From the NCBI GenBank assembly GCA_024529925.1, contig JAFEUB010000846.1:1117001-1181000 (forward strand): a DNA stretch of 64,000 nucleotides. The letters are read 5' to 3'. Source of the DNA: Ophthalmolycus amberensis. Its lineage: Eukaryota > Chordata > Actinopteri > Perciformes > Zoarcidae. How positions within the stretch are numbered: position 1 is the first letter of the stretch; each line of letters starts with the position of its first letter. Shown piece by piece: positions 11,255 through 25,086 of the stretch. Under the pieces are notes generated by a model. The model did not search any database, was not told where the DNA came from, and was given only the letters and a program-made list of their open reading frames with translations. The position numbers and the translations under genes were made by a program.

Positions 11255-11296
<42 letters not shown>
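11255..11296. repeat. (TA)21 microsatellite
   Basis: A perfect TA array of 42 nt. Shorter TA arrays lie at 7432-7447, 10928-10941, 45014-45031 and 47485-47500. Confidence 0.95.
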
Positions 11297-11300
<4 letters not shown>

Positions 11301-11624
11301 CATCTGAAGTGAATCATGATTATGTTTGCAAAGATGAAATATCTAGTTTTTTATTTAATCTTTTGTGGCACTTGGGTCTTCTAGATTTACTTGCATTGAA
11401 ATCCTCAGAGTGTAGCATATAACAACCAGAAGAGGTCAGTGTTGTCTGCATAGACCACAAATCAAAGACAACGGACAGGCAGGTGAGAAATATCAGGATG
11501 TCACTGACCCTGTTCCCATCTGAAATAGAAACTCTGATGCATGAGAGGAATTTAACTTGTCTCACTTCAGTTATTTTACAACAAACCAAGAGTACTTGTT
11601 AGTCTATATGGCAGCGGTAGAGAG

Positions 11625-11765
11625 AAACTATAATGTCTACTTATACTCTAGTATTGTATTTTAAGAAACTTGTACTTGAGTATTTAATGTTTGTTTATGC
11701 TTCTTTTCCACTACTTTACTTTTACCCCGCCACATTTAAATATAGCTATAGTATATAAGACAGGC
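11625..11765 (+). repeat. Dispersed repeat family C, fragment
   Basis: TACTTGAGTATTTAATG, then TTCCACTACTTTACTTTTAC and CCACATTTAAATATAGCTAT parallel the start of the longer copy at 53.1 kb (TACTT...CTTTTAACTCCACTACATTTATTTGACAGCTATAG). It is truncated and diverged. Confidence 0.5.
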
Positions 11766-14048
11766 TTCAGCTTTTCACATGCATCGTATTGTGATTATAC
11801 TGTATGTGATATATGTGCACGGGTATTTAAAAAATAGTTTTGGGAGGTGGAGACCGCCATCGTTTTAGACTTTCGAATGATATCTTTTGGTTTCAATAAA
11901 CACAATCGTACACATGCACGCCTACACACTCACACACACATATGGAGCTGGTCCAAACAGGCAGTGAGTTGATTGATCCCGGCTGACGGGCCGCTCACTA
12001 TTTACATGGCCCAGGGTGAGCCTGGAGGATCTTAATGTTAAAAATATGTGGCTTGTGTTTAATGCCAGTGGAGCCAGCGTAAACACTGCAGCGTAGGAGC
12101 ACAGGGGTCAGAGCGGTTTAGAAAGCACCTTTTGACTTATGGGATTACTTCAGCACTGGATCACAATCTGTCTGGCTATCCCTCCGACCCCCCTCACACA
12201 AATACTGTATGCAAAATAACAAATGTTGTGAGATGCTCCTGTGGCTTTCAGTGAACAGTGCTTAGGCATCCTCCGAATGTTGTTTGTTTGTCATAAGGTT
12301 TTGCGGTTTCTGCTCCATAAATTGTGTAAAAGTTAGAAATTTCAGCCACATTTTTCGGGTGAAGGCCTGGAATAGGAAATGTTACATGTAAGCGTACATC
12401 CCACATCACAGTGGGGGGGGGGGGGGAATCCATATGGTACTGATAAAACAGGAAGTCTGAGTTCTGTGTGAGGCTCCCCGCACTTTGACGTGCACAGGAC
12501 AGTAAGCTGTTTTCCTCTTTAGTGTCCAGGGCAGAAAAAAAGAAATCTCACAAATGCACATGGGAGATGCCCTGATGAGTTGGAGACGGTTCTGCTCACA
12601 TGTACCAGCCAAATAATGACAAAGGTATTCCAAACCATTGAAGCAAATACCACAGAAATGACAGACACAATATGGTTCATATTTCCAGACACTGAACATA
12701 CTGTATTAATACACATTGGCATAAACAAAGCAGTTGTTGGATATCCTTGTATGATTCATGCCTTGTACAGTTTGCACCAAGGAGGATGTTTATGAGAACC
12801 GACTTTGTAAAACGGCCTCATGTGGCTTGCTGCAGCGTCCCCCTGCTCTAAGAAGGTTCCCTTTCTCACAACACGCAGATTCCCAAGCTTTGCCAAACTG
12901 TAAATCAAGACCATCTCCGTTGAGTCATGCATCACTTTCAAATGCTACAAAGGCATGAGCGTTCAAGGCACCACGTGGCACTACCTGGTTAAACAAGATT
13001 GCTAAAGTTGATGAAAGTATGTGGAATGAAAAGATGCGTCACACAGCTGCGAGGTCATGACCTGGAAAACCAATCATTGGGCAGCACGAGAGGAAAACAC
13101 TTCAGCCAGAGACTAATTACTTAGCCCAAGGCAGTGGAGCCCAGCCACACATTTACTGGTACTGACAAAGCAGTGTTTGCCAGTAACACATTTTCATTTA
13201 GTGTGCCAGTCCACAAGATGCTCCATTGATCAGACTCTGGTACCTACAAGCTGCCAAATGTGGTTACAGTGCGGTGTGTTGAGTGTGATACAATGACCAC
13301 ATGGCAGGTGGGACAAATCATGAGCAGTTCAGCAGAGCGTCGCCTGCCATCAATCCGAGATTAGTTTACATTTAGCGGGGGCTTCTTCCTATCTGTGCGG
13401 TACATGAATCATTAGATACAAGTCCTTGTTAAAAGATGTGCGGGAGCGGCACGTCAACAGGTCTCTCGAACAAACTCGCATCTCTCTATCGGAGCGATGA
13501 CAACAGCATCAGATTATGAGGGGGTGATGAAGAGAGACTGACAGCTGCAGAGATGGAGAGAAAGGTGATGCAGAGGAAAAGAGAGCAAGGTAAACAGTGT
13601 CTCTCATCATGTCAGTGTCGTGCAGTTCCTCCTGCTGTCATCCACGGGAAATGATTATCAAAGAGGGAGCACTGCCAGGTCAACTTGCTCTCTTTTCCTT
13701 TTTAACTGCATCCAAATGTTTGAAGATATTTATTTCCTCGAATGAAATGGTGTGTAAACTCGTTAATCAATGCTTGATCATTGCAAGGACTTAAAAGGAT
13801 CGGTCTTTGAGTAACTCCTACGTTTGGAGAGTGTTCCACTTGAATTGAAACTCTTGAGGGTTGCAACAGAACTCGTGTGTGTCAGATTCCTTTTTACATT
13901 AGAGCCATATTCATAATTGCAATTTCCTCCATTTGTCATCTAGTCACTGTTTCAGTCACTGTTGTAATTGAAGCTTGTCAACCACTGAAAAACAATCTGC
14001 TCGTTACAGGTCAGACAAGCCACCTCGGGGCCTCACTGCCATGAATCA

Positions 14049-14050
<2 letters not shown>

Positions 14051-14081
<31 letters not shown>

Positions 14082-14095
14082 TTTCTTTTTTTTTT
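14051..14095 (+). repeat. Poly-T tract (T30, GTTTC, T10)
   Basis: This could be the A-tail of an old minus-strand retroposition event, but no element is recognisable on its right side. Confidence 0.9.
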
Positions 14096-14419
14096 GTCAC
14101 GTGAAATGATGTCATGCAGCGTCTGTTAAAAGTGCAATGAAGTTACACTCTTGAGAAGCTGTCAGTGAGGCTGGCTATTCTTGGAAACACTTTAAAAGTC
14201 TTGTATGTTTGATACGCAGCACCGGTTGGACAGTCAGAAAATTCCACCTTTAAAAAATCGGTATAATTCTGCTTGATTTTATGTTTAGCAACCATTTAAA
14301 GAAACAGTTTTTAAAAGTATTTCTTTGCCACCATGAGCAGTACATTTCAGTCATTCTGTGGTTAAAAAATAAATTCAATATAATTGCATTTTTTAATACA
14401 AATACATCACAGTCAAATT

Positions 14420-14668
14420 GTGAAAATCAAACCAAGGACGCCTGATGCCCGCTGCCATTACCAGAGCCGTATATACAGCATCTCCACGTCATTCCTCCGC
14501 AGTCCAAATATGGTAAATTCTGTTCACTGGTTGCAAAAAGCCAAGATGGCGACGGCCGTAATCCAAGATGGGGACAAACAAATCAACAAACTCAAGGCTT
14601 CAAAACGCCAGTCCACAAACCGATGGGTGACAATGTCCATTTCTTATATACAGTCTATGGGTTATTCT
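14420..14668 (-). repeat. Teleost interspersed repeat ending in the ATACAGTCTATGG motif
   Basis: CCAAGATGGCGACGGCCGTA, TCCAAGATGGGGACAAACAA and, at the right end, ATGTCCATTTCTTATATACA then GTCTATGGG match a repeat I recall as widespread in teleosts, normally written in the opposite orientation. It causes a spurious 95-codon frame. Confidence 0.5.
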
Positions 14669-15362
14669 TAAATTTCCTTCAGTCTAACTTCACTTTGCCA
14701 TGGTGCAACCGAGTGTGGCTTGAAGTGAGGATGGTAACAACGTATTGTTCCATATCACATCAAAACATGGCAGATAAAGTGTTACTATAAAGTGGTACTG
14801 TTCAAAACCAGCCCGTAGTTTTAATTCCAGGCTGGCGGAAAAATTACAAAAAGTGAAAGCTTTCAGACTTTAGAAATGTGGTAGTTTAAATGTGAGTAGC
14901 AGAGACGGAGATCAGCCTCTGCCCTGTCCCTTCCCCTCGTCTTCATGTTTTAAAGACATTTGCTGTGAGAACCAATGCAACTGTTGTCCAAACAGTAAAA
15001 CTCTGCTGCTCTGGCCTCAGGACACAGGAAGACAGTGACGGGCACACACAACCTGTTAAAGCACTTGACTCCACAGTGCAATGGCAAATGATGCAAGATG
15101 TGCAGAATAAAAGACACTGTACAAACTGTTATGGCATGAACTAACCAACTCCTACAATGTGGGGGGGAAAAAGAACGCATGTGCAGTTTTTGACATCAGC
15201 TTGTATTAGCTTCAGCTTAATGTTTTTACTGGGTGCTGCAATAAAATATGCCTGGCGTGTTCATCACAAAGCTAAAATGTGTTTCCAACTTTCTCTCAGA
15301 ACAATCTTTCAAAAGACTGACCTTATATTAAACTTAGCTGGCTGATACTGGCATACATACAT

Positions 15363-15363
<1 letters not shown>

Positions 15364-15430
<67 letters not shown>
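15364..15430 (+). repeat. Compound (GT)/(TA) microsatellite
   Basis: GT repeats to 15394, then TA repeats to 15430, ending about 35 bp left of the LINE fragment. Confidence 0.95.
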
Positions 15431-15432
<2 letters not shown>

Positions 15433-15464
15433 TGCCTTCTCTCCCAGGCCTGGCAAATAAAATG

Positions 15465-16546
15465 TGCTACAAAAAAGGTTCCTTTCCTGAAGCACAACTC
15501 AAAGTTTTCACAGTCATCCAGCCAAAAGAAATCAACATATGCCCACCGTCTGATCATCAACTTTAACACCCGAATTAGAAGCTTTCATTTGAAGAGCTAA
15601 ATCATTGATATAAATGGGAAAACAATGTTGGAGAAAAAACAATCTCCTTGCTTCACACCAAATTTTTGGGGAAACCAGTTGTGTATTCATTATCTTGAAC
15701 ATGGGCAACAGCTTCTAATAACCTATTGAAGAAGTTCCTTATTAATCCAGTCAAATGCCTTCTGGAAATCAGTAAAACACACAAATGTAGACCGATTCTC
15801 CTTAATATTTGCACGTAAAATAGAAGTGACTACATATATATGATCAATACATGCTCTGGCTTTTCTAAATCCATTTTGCTCGTCCACAAGAAAACCTGTC
15901 CTGTCAAGGTGGTTTACAAGTTTGTCATGTAAAAGTGAAGAATACAATTTACACACACGGCTAATAAGACTTCTGCCCATATAACTGAGAGGCAGCTTAG
16001 GGTTGTTTTTTGAAGCTTTAAGAATTGGTTTAATAACAGACTTCTGCCACTGAGTCTGAATAATGCCGCGGTCAAAACAATACTGAAACAACTCGTACAA
16101 CACTTTCAACAGCCTCGGTGACTTCAACAATTGATTTGAAATATTTGTATAAATATTATTATCGATAGAACATCTTTTCAAATTTGTTTTTCTTTTCATT
16201 GGATTCTATCTTCAGCCCTTCATTCAGGGATTTGTTCTTACGTCTAAGAAATGATTTTTCAGCTGTTCTTAGATTGTCTCATAAAATCTGCAAATCATGG
16301 TTCCAGTAAGGTTTGTACGATTTTTCTAAAGCCTTTATGGCTATTACATATTCTCTTAAGACATTTATTCAATGCTGTATTGACACCGCCACTCAATGTA
16401 TCGTACCAAGCGTCCAGATCCTTTTTAATGTATCCCAACTGCTCAATAAGGTCCAGCAATATGTTACATTGGTTAGAGGACATAAAATGAGCAGGGAGTT
16501 CCCTTTGTAATGCAGTTTCTCTGGTGTATGGTACTTTAACAAACAT
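15465..16546 (-). mobile_element. Decayed LINE (non-LTR retrotransposon) fragment, linker plus reverse transcriptase
   Basis: An open frame at 16199..15723 shows reverse-transcriptase landmarks in order: GIIQTQWQKSVIKPILK, YMGRSLISRVCKLYSSLL (fingers, YRPISL-like), DEQNGFRKARACIDHI, then FTDFQKAFDW with the catalytic Asp of motif A. Upstream (16546..16200), in shifted frames, lies typical linker sequence such as PYWNHDLQIL and TAEKSFLRRKN. Downstream to about 15465, VKQGD (motif B) and INDLALQMK can be read across frameshifts, and the FADD box has decayed to WLDD. The copy is 5'- and 3'-truncated, with several stops and frameshifts, so it is inactive. TA-rich arrays abut both ends. The clade is not certain. 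Confidence 0.85.
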
Positions 16547-16588
16547 TATATATAAATATCTATATATATATATATCTATATATATATA

Positions 16589-16651
<63 letters not shown>

Positions 16652-16693
16652 ATATATATATATCTATATATAGATATATATATATATATATAT
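16546..16693. repeat. TA-rich array, about 148 bp
   Basis: TA repeats with interspersed TATC units directly abut the upstream end of the LINE fragment. The array ends in ATGTGTGTTCAGGG. Confidence 0.95.
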
Positions 16694-19600
16694 GTGTGTT
16701 CAGGGCATCTTGACAAAATCAGGGAAGCAGGGAGCCAAGGTGTGGAAACTAAAAGGAACAGACTTTGGCAATGAGCCAGTGTCTTCATCCTGCTGTTTTG
16801 TGACTTTCTATGGTTCTTTCTGTCTGACAGTCTGTCTCTCATTTATGCCGGCTCTCCCTTTCTGCTCCTGGAATCTGACCTATTGTTCTTCTTTTCTCTC
16901 ACGCTTAAAAGCCAGAGGTAACGTCCTGGATACACGGCCATTTCTGTGTATTGCAACTGTGTGCAGGTGCAAAGCACTGCTCTTGTGGGTTATCTATCAT
17001 TTCCTTGTGTTTTGGGAAAATTACACAACAAAACCGGTATTCGACCTTTGCCGTATCAATCCAAGACTGTGTGGGTTTGTTTTATTGTGTTGTGGGCTAC
17101 AAATAATTGGCTACTGCTTCAGAAGCTGTAAAATAATTTCTCTAAAGACATGCCAAAAACCGAAACAATGGGATTTTGATTAGCATTGAAGGAATTTGTC
17201 TCGGCATAATTCAAACTTTTGGACTTTGATGTCTGCATATGGCTCCACTTTTACTCTTTTTTTTTCACTAATGCACAAAGTCAAAAGGGTAAAACTGCGC
17301 CAATGCAGTTTAGCTTGGTATTATATGCCTTCTAAATGTGTCCCACATACCTGTCAGACAATAGGTGCAATAATATGCATTATGTGCATTTTAAGTCAAC
17401 ATACACTCCTAATGTCTTGCTTTCTCTTAGATGTAGCAAGGCTCAGAGGAACTTCAACATTGACGAGGCTCCGATTCCTTTCCAAGATACTGAACTGCAG
17501 TTCCAGGAACCACAGGCTTTAAGTCTGGCATATACTGTATCTCTCTGGGCTTTATCTTCTTTTCAGCTGAGACTTTGCACGTCTTCAGATATGCGTTAGT
17601 GCTACATGTGGTACAACTTTTAAGTCGGCTCTTGGCACAGTATGTGTTCCAGAGTTTTTTTTCTTATTTGCTAGGGCAACCCTGAGACAAAGCAGAGACA
17701 TGACTATGTAACCCCAGTATTTTCCCAGTTGTCACACATTGTCCAACAGTACCGGTAAGTCAAACACTGATTCATCATAATAGAAAGATTGAATCCTTGT
17801 GGTGTTTGTGAATGGAATCCTAAATAAACAGCGTTTTTGCTGAGGGCGAAATTCAGCAATAATTGCATTTGGAAGAAAGGGACGAGTAACAAATAGAAAA
17901 TTTAAACAATGCAGGACAAGACAATGCAGCACTTTGTACACAGATAAATATCAATTTTTTGTTTTGTTTAACAATGTGGTTTCTAGCTCGTTCCCAGAAA
18001 AAAGAAACGGCCTGTTATGTAATATAGATCTTTTTGTAGATGTTCATGAACTGGCGGGCAATATGTTGTGGCTTGCATCGCAAATAATTAAGATATATTT
18101 CGTACAAAGGCTCAAGGCAATATGAATGAGCCCTTTCCTCGATGTAATGTGGATATATATTCACATTGCAGTGGAAAATGAAGGATATTGTGCTTCGTGT
18201 TCCATGTTGGTCGGCACTCCCAGCTGTACTAATTGATGCTTTAATGTTACAATGCTAATGTTGCTAGCAGTAGATCAGTCTGTTTCAGAGACTCTGTGTT
18301 TTTTGTAACAGATATTTTGCCAAGTCAAAACCTTCTGTTTGTCTAGTCTTGATATGAGGTCTTTTTCTTTGTATAGTTCTGAAAATTCAGAAACAAGTAA
18401 TACATTTTTCGGCCATCTTTCAGTCCAAGCAGTGGTCAACAATGATTGGCTGTGCCCACACAAAGGTCAGCACAACTCGGGTCAATGCCTAACGTATTTT
18501 AACTTTTGGTGCATCGCAGAGCCATCGCAGCACACCACATATTGGAGGAGGTGTTTTCCTGCAATGATGTGAACTTTGAGCTTTGTCTTGATTCTACTTT
18601 CAAACGTTTGTCACAAACAGTGGTATGATGCTGTATCATTTTCTTTTATAATTAACTCTGTCTGAGTTTTCTTATTTTGGCAACAAGGCAAGACCGCAGC
18701 CAGAACCCATCCTACAACCGGGCCCATCCCCAGTCAACCCACCCTCTCCCTGTCCTGGACCAACAGACGTGGGAGGCCAGTCCTCCAGGCCTTGAATGCA
18801 GGCCGAACACAATGATTAACATGTTTTCCAGACCCCTACTTTTTATGACCTTGACATTCAACAATCTTCTCATGACAAGTGTTTAATCTTTTGGCATGGC
18901 CGTGGTAATAACTCCCCTTTCCTTGTGAGAATCTAACATCCCACAGTGGAGCACTGAGACGAGGAGGACCAGAGGCAGGAATGCCTGTCTGGCCACGGAC
19001 GGAGATGTAGACAGAGGGGAGAGGGGATGGAGAGGAAGGAATCAGAGACATCAAGGGATGGGGAGAGGCAACAAGTTATGGAGGGCGGGGTACATATGGG
19101 CAATGAGATGCCTTGGGAATTTGGCAAATAAAGAAGGATGTGATACAAAGAAGCAGAGCATGGAAGTACAAGGTTGTCGGGGAGCAGAAATTGAGACAAA
19201 GAGGAGTTCAAGGACTGGGAAGGAGGGAGGGAGGAATTAAGGCTCTGGGGAGTTGCAAAGAGTTGAGGAGTAAGAGACACATGGAGTTTCATTGCTGTCT
19301 TTACTCTCAATAACTTTAACAGAAACCAACATTTCTCCCCTTTCTGCTCCAGCAGGCAGAAAACCATCTGTCTCAGAGGTCTTTTAGCTCATGTTGGTTA
19401 TTTTCTCCCGGGGCATCCACCGAAGCAGAACTTCAAAAGATTCTATGTTGTCCAAGCAGAGGTTCACTCATGTTCATACAAATCCACCCGGAGAGTATCA
19501 GCATGCAAGTGATTGAAACACTGATCAGGTGAAATAAATCTCAGTTGTGTGTCTGATAAAGATCACTGAATAATGTTAGAGTGAGTCATTAAATTCATTA

Positions 19601-20400
19601 TCTTGAGTTTTATTTGACTCATCTTACGATCTGGTATATGCTCCGAATGAGTCTTTCACAGCTCGTAACCTCGACAAAATCGAGCGTATGGATTTGCATT
19701 TCACACTTTGACTGCACGCTGTCACAACAGCAAAACAAAGCGATTGTGAGTGAGTCACCCAGGTAAATTCGCTGGAGTACATGAAGTAAAACGTGGGCGT
19801 AAATAGACAGATGCAGTCACTCAGACACCCAAGTTTTTCCATTACGTCCCACTTGCGTGATGCCATGAGCATGGGTGTTGGCCCATAGACGCAAATTGGG
19901 TTTATGTTGCGTCAGACATTAACATACGCATGTACAGTATTACTATTGTCTTGCGCTACACAATAAGCATATAAATATTCCCCACATCTGACGGGTAGCT
20001 CGGGTGGAGAGCTAATCAATGAGAGCAGTTCTGTGACGATAATGGGCTAAATTTAAGATGAAAGTCTCGACTGTATTTGAGAGGAATATTTAAAGTGCTC
20101 GGCTGCAGGCTAATGTTCAGCTTTGCCTTTCAATTTAAATTGGTGTAACATGGATTTGATTTGTTAAACTTAATTCAATTTTCTTTTTGCCCGGTTGTTT
20201 GGGGGCAAAGAGTGAGTCAGCCAGCCAGCCTCTGAAGCATGTAGAGATTAAGTATCTCACTCCAGGATACCGAAGTAAAATAGGTAAAGACCTCACTTGC
20301 ATAACTACATCCTGCTGCCATGTGGCCTTAAAGAGCAATCATGCATAACTGTCAGCCTCTTTGCAGTAACCTCAAATCCTGATTTTACCGTTATATTTAA

Positions 20401-20715
20401 GCCATGCGTGGCTCAGTGAATAGCAGTGTTGGTTGGTTGGTTGAGACTACAATATCTCAACATCTATTGGTTAGATTGCCTTAACATTTTGAGCAGACAT
20501 GTATGGTATTTAGAGGAAGAACGATCTCTTATGTGACATATATCTATGCTTAAGTTTATAACTAAATGCCAGTAAAATAAATGACACTTCCTTTGGCCTC
20601 TGCTGTACTTTGAGATTACTGCTGATTAGTGACTCTTGGCTCATATCGTGGCGCTAACATGGTAAGCATATCTGCTTAACATCAGCATGTTACCATTGGC
20701 ATGGTGAGCATGCTA
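20401..20715 (+). repeat. Dispersed repeat family A, copy 1
   Basis: It contains the stretches AATATCTCAACATCTATTGG, GCCTCTGCTGTACTTTGAGA and CATCAGCATGTTACCATTGG, in the same order as the other family A copies in this window. I recognise this as a very common percomorph repeat of non-autonomous type; its class is not certain. Confidence 0.75.
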
Positions 20716-22162
20716 CAATTCCTGAAACCACTTGGAGTCTGAAGTTGTGTTCTCCATTTAATCAAACTGTGCAATCCACTTCTTGCTATAGAGGGCCTTG
20801 TCAGAACTGTACTGAATCCTCTGAAGAGTGGGAAAAAATATGATCTTGTCGTCACTTCTAGCGTTTGTTTGATTACAGTCTCACCCCTCTCACTGAAGAC
20901 TTGACCCCTTGGCCTTTTTTTGTATTCTGTGTGGTCTGAAAAATCCTTCCGTCATTTCTCTCTCTCTCTCGGCTTCTGTGTCTCTCTGCCTCCCTATCTC
21001 CTTCAGTCCATATCTCCCTCCCCTCCCTCTTTTACCCCTCTAGCTGATGTCAACCACCTGTCTGCTTGGGACCTCCCAGGCCCATCCTCTGTCTGTTAGC
21101 AGCATGCCATGTTCAGCGTGTGAGCAGAGTTATGGTGAAAGAGATGTAGAGGCTACTTTCCAGCAAGACTGCATGTGTGTTTGTGTGGATGTGACCTGCG
21201 GCGGGGCTTTATATGAATTAATATTTGCTGTGGAGTTGGATGCGTAGGCTTAATCCAGCAAAGAGAAATGGCTTCCTACAGCGTCATCCTCCCCAAAACT
21301 CCTCATGACACACCATTAATCCTCGAGATTTAACTAAAAAATAACACGATGACAGATAAATCAGATTGTTTGAAAGCAGAGGTGGAGAAACCGGCTTAGT
21401 TTTTCAGATCCTGTCTTGGCTAAAACAACTATAAGAAGAATGGCTCCTTATTAACTTCTGCTCATTGTGTGGGAGACCAGTCTGTTATGACTAGCCAGTG
21501 GCTCTTTCCCCTGCACACTGCATTCCCAAAGCAGCAAAATACAAATAAGTGATTTTGATTGTTTCCTCGGGGCATGTGGGTGTTTGAGTATCCAACATAA
21601 ACACATGTATACATATACACATCATTTCTTTGTTGGAGTAAACCTGATCACTCTGGGAAATTGTAAGTACAGATTATTACATGGCTGAAACAAATATATA
21701 TTTTTTTAAAACAAAGCATCTGATAGCAGCTGCTAATTGTGAGGCTTTGGAGTGAATTCAAACATTTGAAAGGATCAAGTATTCTTGTTCTGTTGATGGC
21801 AACGAGGGAGAGTTTCATGTTCGGACAAGCTATAGACAAACCTACCAATGGGGATAAAGGGGAAGGAAAGTGAGAGTGAGACGTGTCTTCATCGAAAAGT
21901 ACACACACGCGCACGTAAAAAGTGGTTTCAGTGAAACAGTTAAAAACACCAGACGGGCACTAAGTCAACAGATTAAGACCACAACACTTGTTATTCTTAC
22001 AGCCCTGGTAATTTGGTGACTTACCAGCTACTGTGTGTTTGGGCTGCGTGCACATGCATGAGAGGAAAGCGAGCCATAACTGAAAGTCATAGAGGCATTT
22101 AATGTGGAATGAGCAGGCATGTCTGCACATTTAGTTGTAATTTTTAGTATCTATATACAGTG

Positions 22163-22183
22163 TACACACACACACACACACAC
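22163..22183 (+). repeat. (CA)10 microsatellite
   Basis: A short perfect array in otherwise unremarkable DNA. Confidence 0.9.
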
Positions 22184-24399
22184 GAGTGGAGACATAGAAA
22201 CAGGCAGACACAGGCAAACATAACCCTTTGATGGAGCACCTGTGGAAATCAGATCTGCAACACAAAGACTGACTTGCATTAACAGTCCTGGATTCAGTTT
22301 TCAATGTATAGAGAAGTCCAAACACAGGAGTGCATTATCTTGATTTTGTATAGTGCTGAAAACTAGGTCCATATGGAGGGAAAAGGTCCTGGGACAAAAG
22401 AATCTGCTCATGTCTGACAATTCTGTTCAAACCCCGTAAATTGCAAATGTCAAACAAAGTTAGTTGTGATTTCTGTTGAATAAATTTCCCCCCCAAACAT
22501 TGTGAGAAGATGTTTGTAAAGGAAACGTCAACAAGAATTACTGCAGCTCTGGGGGTGACGTCAGGTTTCTATGTTTTCCACATTGCTCCAGTGCCACACG
22601 GTTTAGGATCCTGACCTGCAGCGACCTGCTGGTCCCCGTTTTCCTCCACAAACACAGACGTAACCCCCTAGTCCAAACTCTGACCTCTTACCTCTCCCAC
22701 TGGTTTCAGACAGAACACTTCAGCTGGTTCACTTTACACCAGATGTTGTCAGCCAAGTCTGTGCACTGACCTGTGCCAGACCACAGCTCTAGTGACCCAA
22801 AAGATAACCGAAGCAGGGTCTGGGTTTACAATTTGAACCATGAATCATCATCTCCTCATTTTTCCCAAAAAGAGAAGTTTTGTTCGGGATGTTTAAACAT
22901 CACCACTTTCTCACAAAGAGATTATTTTTTCCCTGATAATATGCGTTGTTCTTAAGGCAAAAGCATGCATTGAACGTGTATAACACAAGATAATCGCAAA
23001 TACAAAGTGGCTGTTGAATTTGAAAAGATATTTTGAAAAATATGTGACTTAAAATGCTTGACTGACATGTGAATGTGGCACAGAAAGCCTTACGAGGCGA
23101 AGATGCAAAATTACACAAAAATAATGTAATCAACAATTTAAAAAAAGTATTTTCAACAAGTCAATTTCCTTGGATTTGGGATAAAAAACGAATAGGATCA
23201 TATTTTGCAACCTGGGTAAGGAATGGATACATACACACTTTGTTACTTTTGTAGAAAAGTAAGATTTCTTTAGTAACAATAGTCGAGTCAAACAAAGTCT
23301 GGTGGTATGTTGGTAATGAGGAACTTTTGTTTTTGGCCTGGAACAAATGTGTGCCACTATAGGACATTTTCTCCTCAACAACATTAATAATATAATTTAA
23401 CATTTTTAATCACATCATATAATTACAATCCTTACTGGTCTAAATCACTGTTCTAAATTGGAGCTGTCTATATTAGACTGATAAAAGGAACAATACCGAC
23501 GCTTTACACTGTATAAATATAACCCTAACCCTATATTTTTGGAAAAATGGATTTAGAAATGGACAAAATGGAGTATAAAGATATATAAGATATACAAAAT
23601 ACAGGCAATAGTGAACTTGCCGAATAAAAGCCACAATGCAAATCCTCATTCCTTATTTTATGTCGGGACATTTTTGTGCTTTATCGCTCAAACTCCAGCA
23701 CAGTGCATTAGGGCTTCACAACGGGAGTTACGAGAACAACAATGTTTGATATGGGCTTGTGCTTGCGTGTGTTTAGGTGACATTATTGCAATGATATTTA
23801 TGTTTGTAGTCTTACTTTATAGGTTAGTGTGGTTGGTTTTAACTCCTCAGGTTAAATGGAGGCAATTAAATTGACCGTCCAAGTGTGCTGTCGCAGCTTC
23901 TCCCCTGCCCAGGTGTCCTTTACAACACTCTGCAGTTAGACAGCTCACATCATTCCATCCTTTATGTGTTCAGGGAGTTGAGCTTCTTCATTCTGTCATC
24001 ATCTGAGTATAATTTGCATGCCTGTTGAGCTGATGGCATTGTATTACGTCGCCACACTAGAGAGCACTGAACAAAGCCACAGTTAAATCAAAAAACATCT
24101 TTAAATCTGACTGTAATGCGTTGACATTTGAGCCGTTTTATGAACAAGCACAACTGCTATTTATCAAATATTTGCAATTGTATGACATGTATGATAATTT
24201 ATTGGACACAAATAATCAATTTATTAATGCACCCACGTAGCTAACTATGCATTAGGGCATATGCATTTTCATGTCGTGAACTCTTGAGATAAAACGAGAA
24301 CAAAGTACACAAAATCCCAAGATACCACTGACCACTGTCTAGTCACCCAACCTGAGCTCGTTGGAAAGCGTATTTTAGGGACATTCTGCGGGTCGTGAT

Positions 24400-24575
24400 A
24401 ACGCACTTTGGGCTTTTTGTTGTTGTTACTCTGAAAGGGCTGCAGTTAGGTTTAGGAAACACAACTACTAAGTAAGGTTGAGGAATATCCTCAGGGTTGG
24501 GCTTAAAATAAGTACGTAAACTAAGTAAAACATGCACAACACAACATAAGGATGGAAAACGTGTCACAAACATCA
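24400..24575 (+). repeat. Dispersed repeat family D, copy 1
   Basis: It contains GTTGGGCTTAAAATAAGTAC and CAACACAACATAAGGATGG. The same two blocks in the same order occur in the reverse complement of 58.62-58.83 kb. The inner TTAGGTTTAGGAAACACAAC is typical of a repeat I recall from many teleosts. Confidence 0.6.
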
Positions 24576-25024
24576 CTTACATATAACTCAATAACTTAAC
24601 AACACTTTGGGACATAAACACCACAAGTCTCCTGATGGAAAGTAAGATTGTTAATAATAAGATGCATAGATAAGAATATTAATGTAACTGTAAATACTGG
24701 CTTAACTTTATCCAATACTAATGGGTTGTTTGGACCCAGTATTAGTGTTATTTACTATATTACCATTGGGTAATTCACTGGTTATTATAAATCACTGAGC
24801 AAACTGAAGTTGTACCTTATAACCGTCACATATGCATTGTTGCTTGTACATAACAAAACAATGCGCGTCTGACAAGATTATAACAACCATTCCATATTTT
24901 TCTTTTGGGCAAATAACCCAAATGTTACATAGAAAACAACCCATGGTCTTAGTTCAAATATTTAAATAATTGTAAAGTATCACCTTATATCACTTGCTCA
25001 CTCGCTCACTATACCTACGTATAT

Positions 25025-25050
25025 GCACACACACACACACACACACACAC

Positions 25051-25081
<31 letters not shown>
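25025..25081 (+). repeat. Interrupted (CA) microsatellite
   Basis: Two CA blocks separated by a single CTACAC interruption near 25051. Confidence 0.95.

Positions 25082-25086
<5 letters not shown>

Larger units (their letters stand above)
10501..15363. other. Non-coding DNA upstream of the predicted leader exon
   Basis: This is probably a 5' intron of ngf or its upstream region. It holds TA arrays, the family C fragment, a poly-T tract and the repeat at 14.4 kb. The part at 12,550-13,400 is free of repeats and of balanced base composition, the kind of DNA where conserved non-coding elements are found, but conservation cannot be judged from one sequence. Confidence 0.5.

Noticed and set aside
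18933..19367. 144-codon minus-strand frame rich in Leu/Ser/Pro
   Set aside because: It comes from a purine-rich, low-complexity stretch; no domain or splice context.
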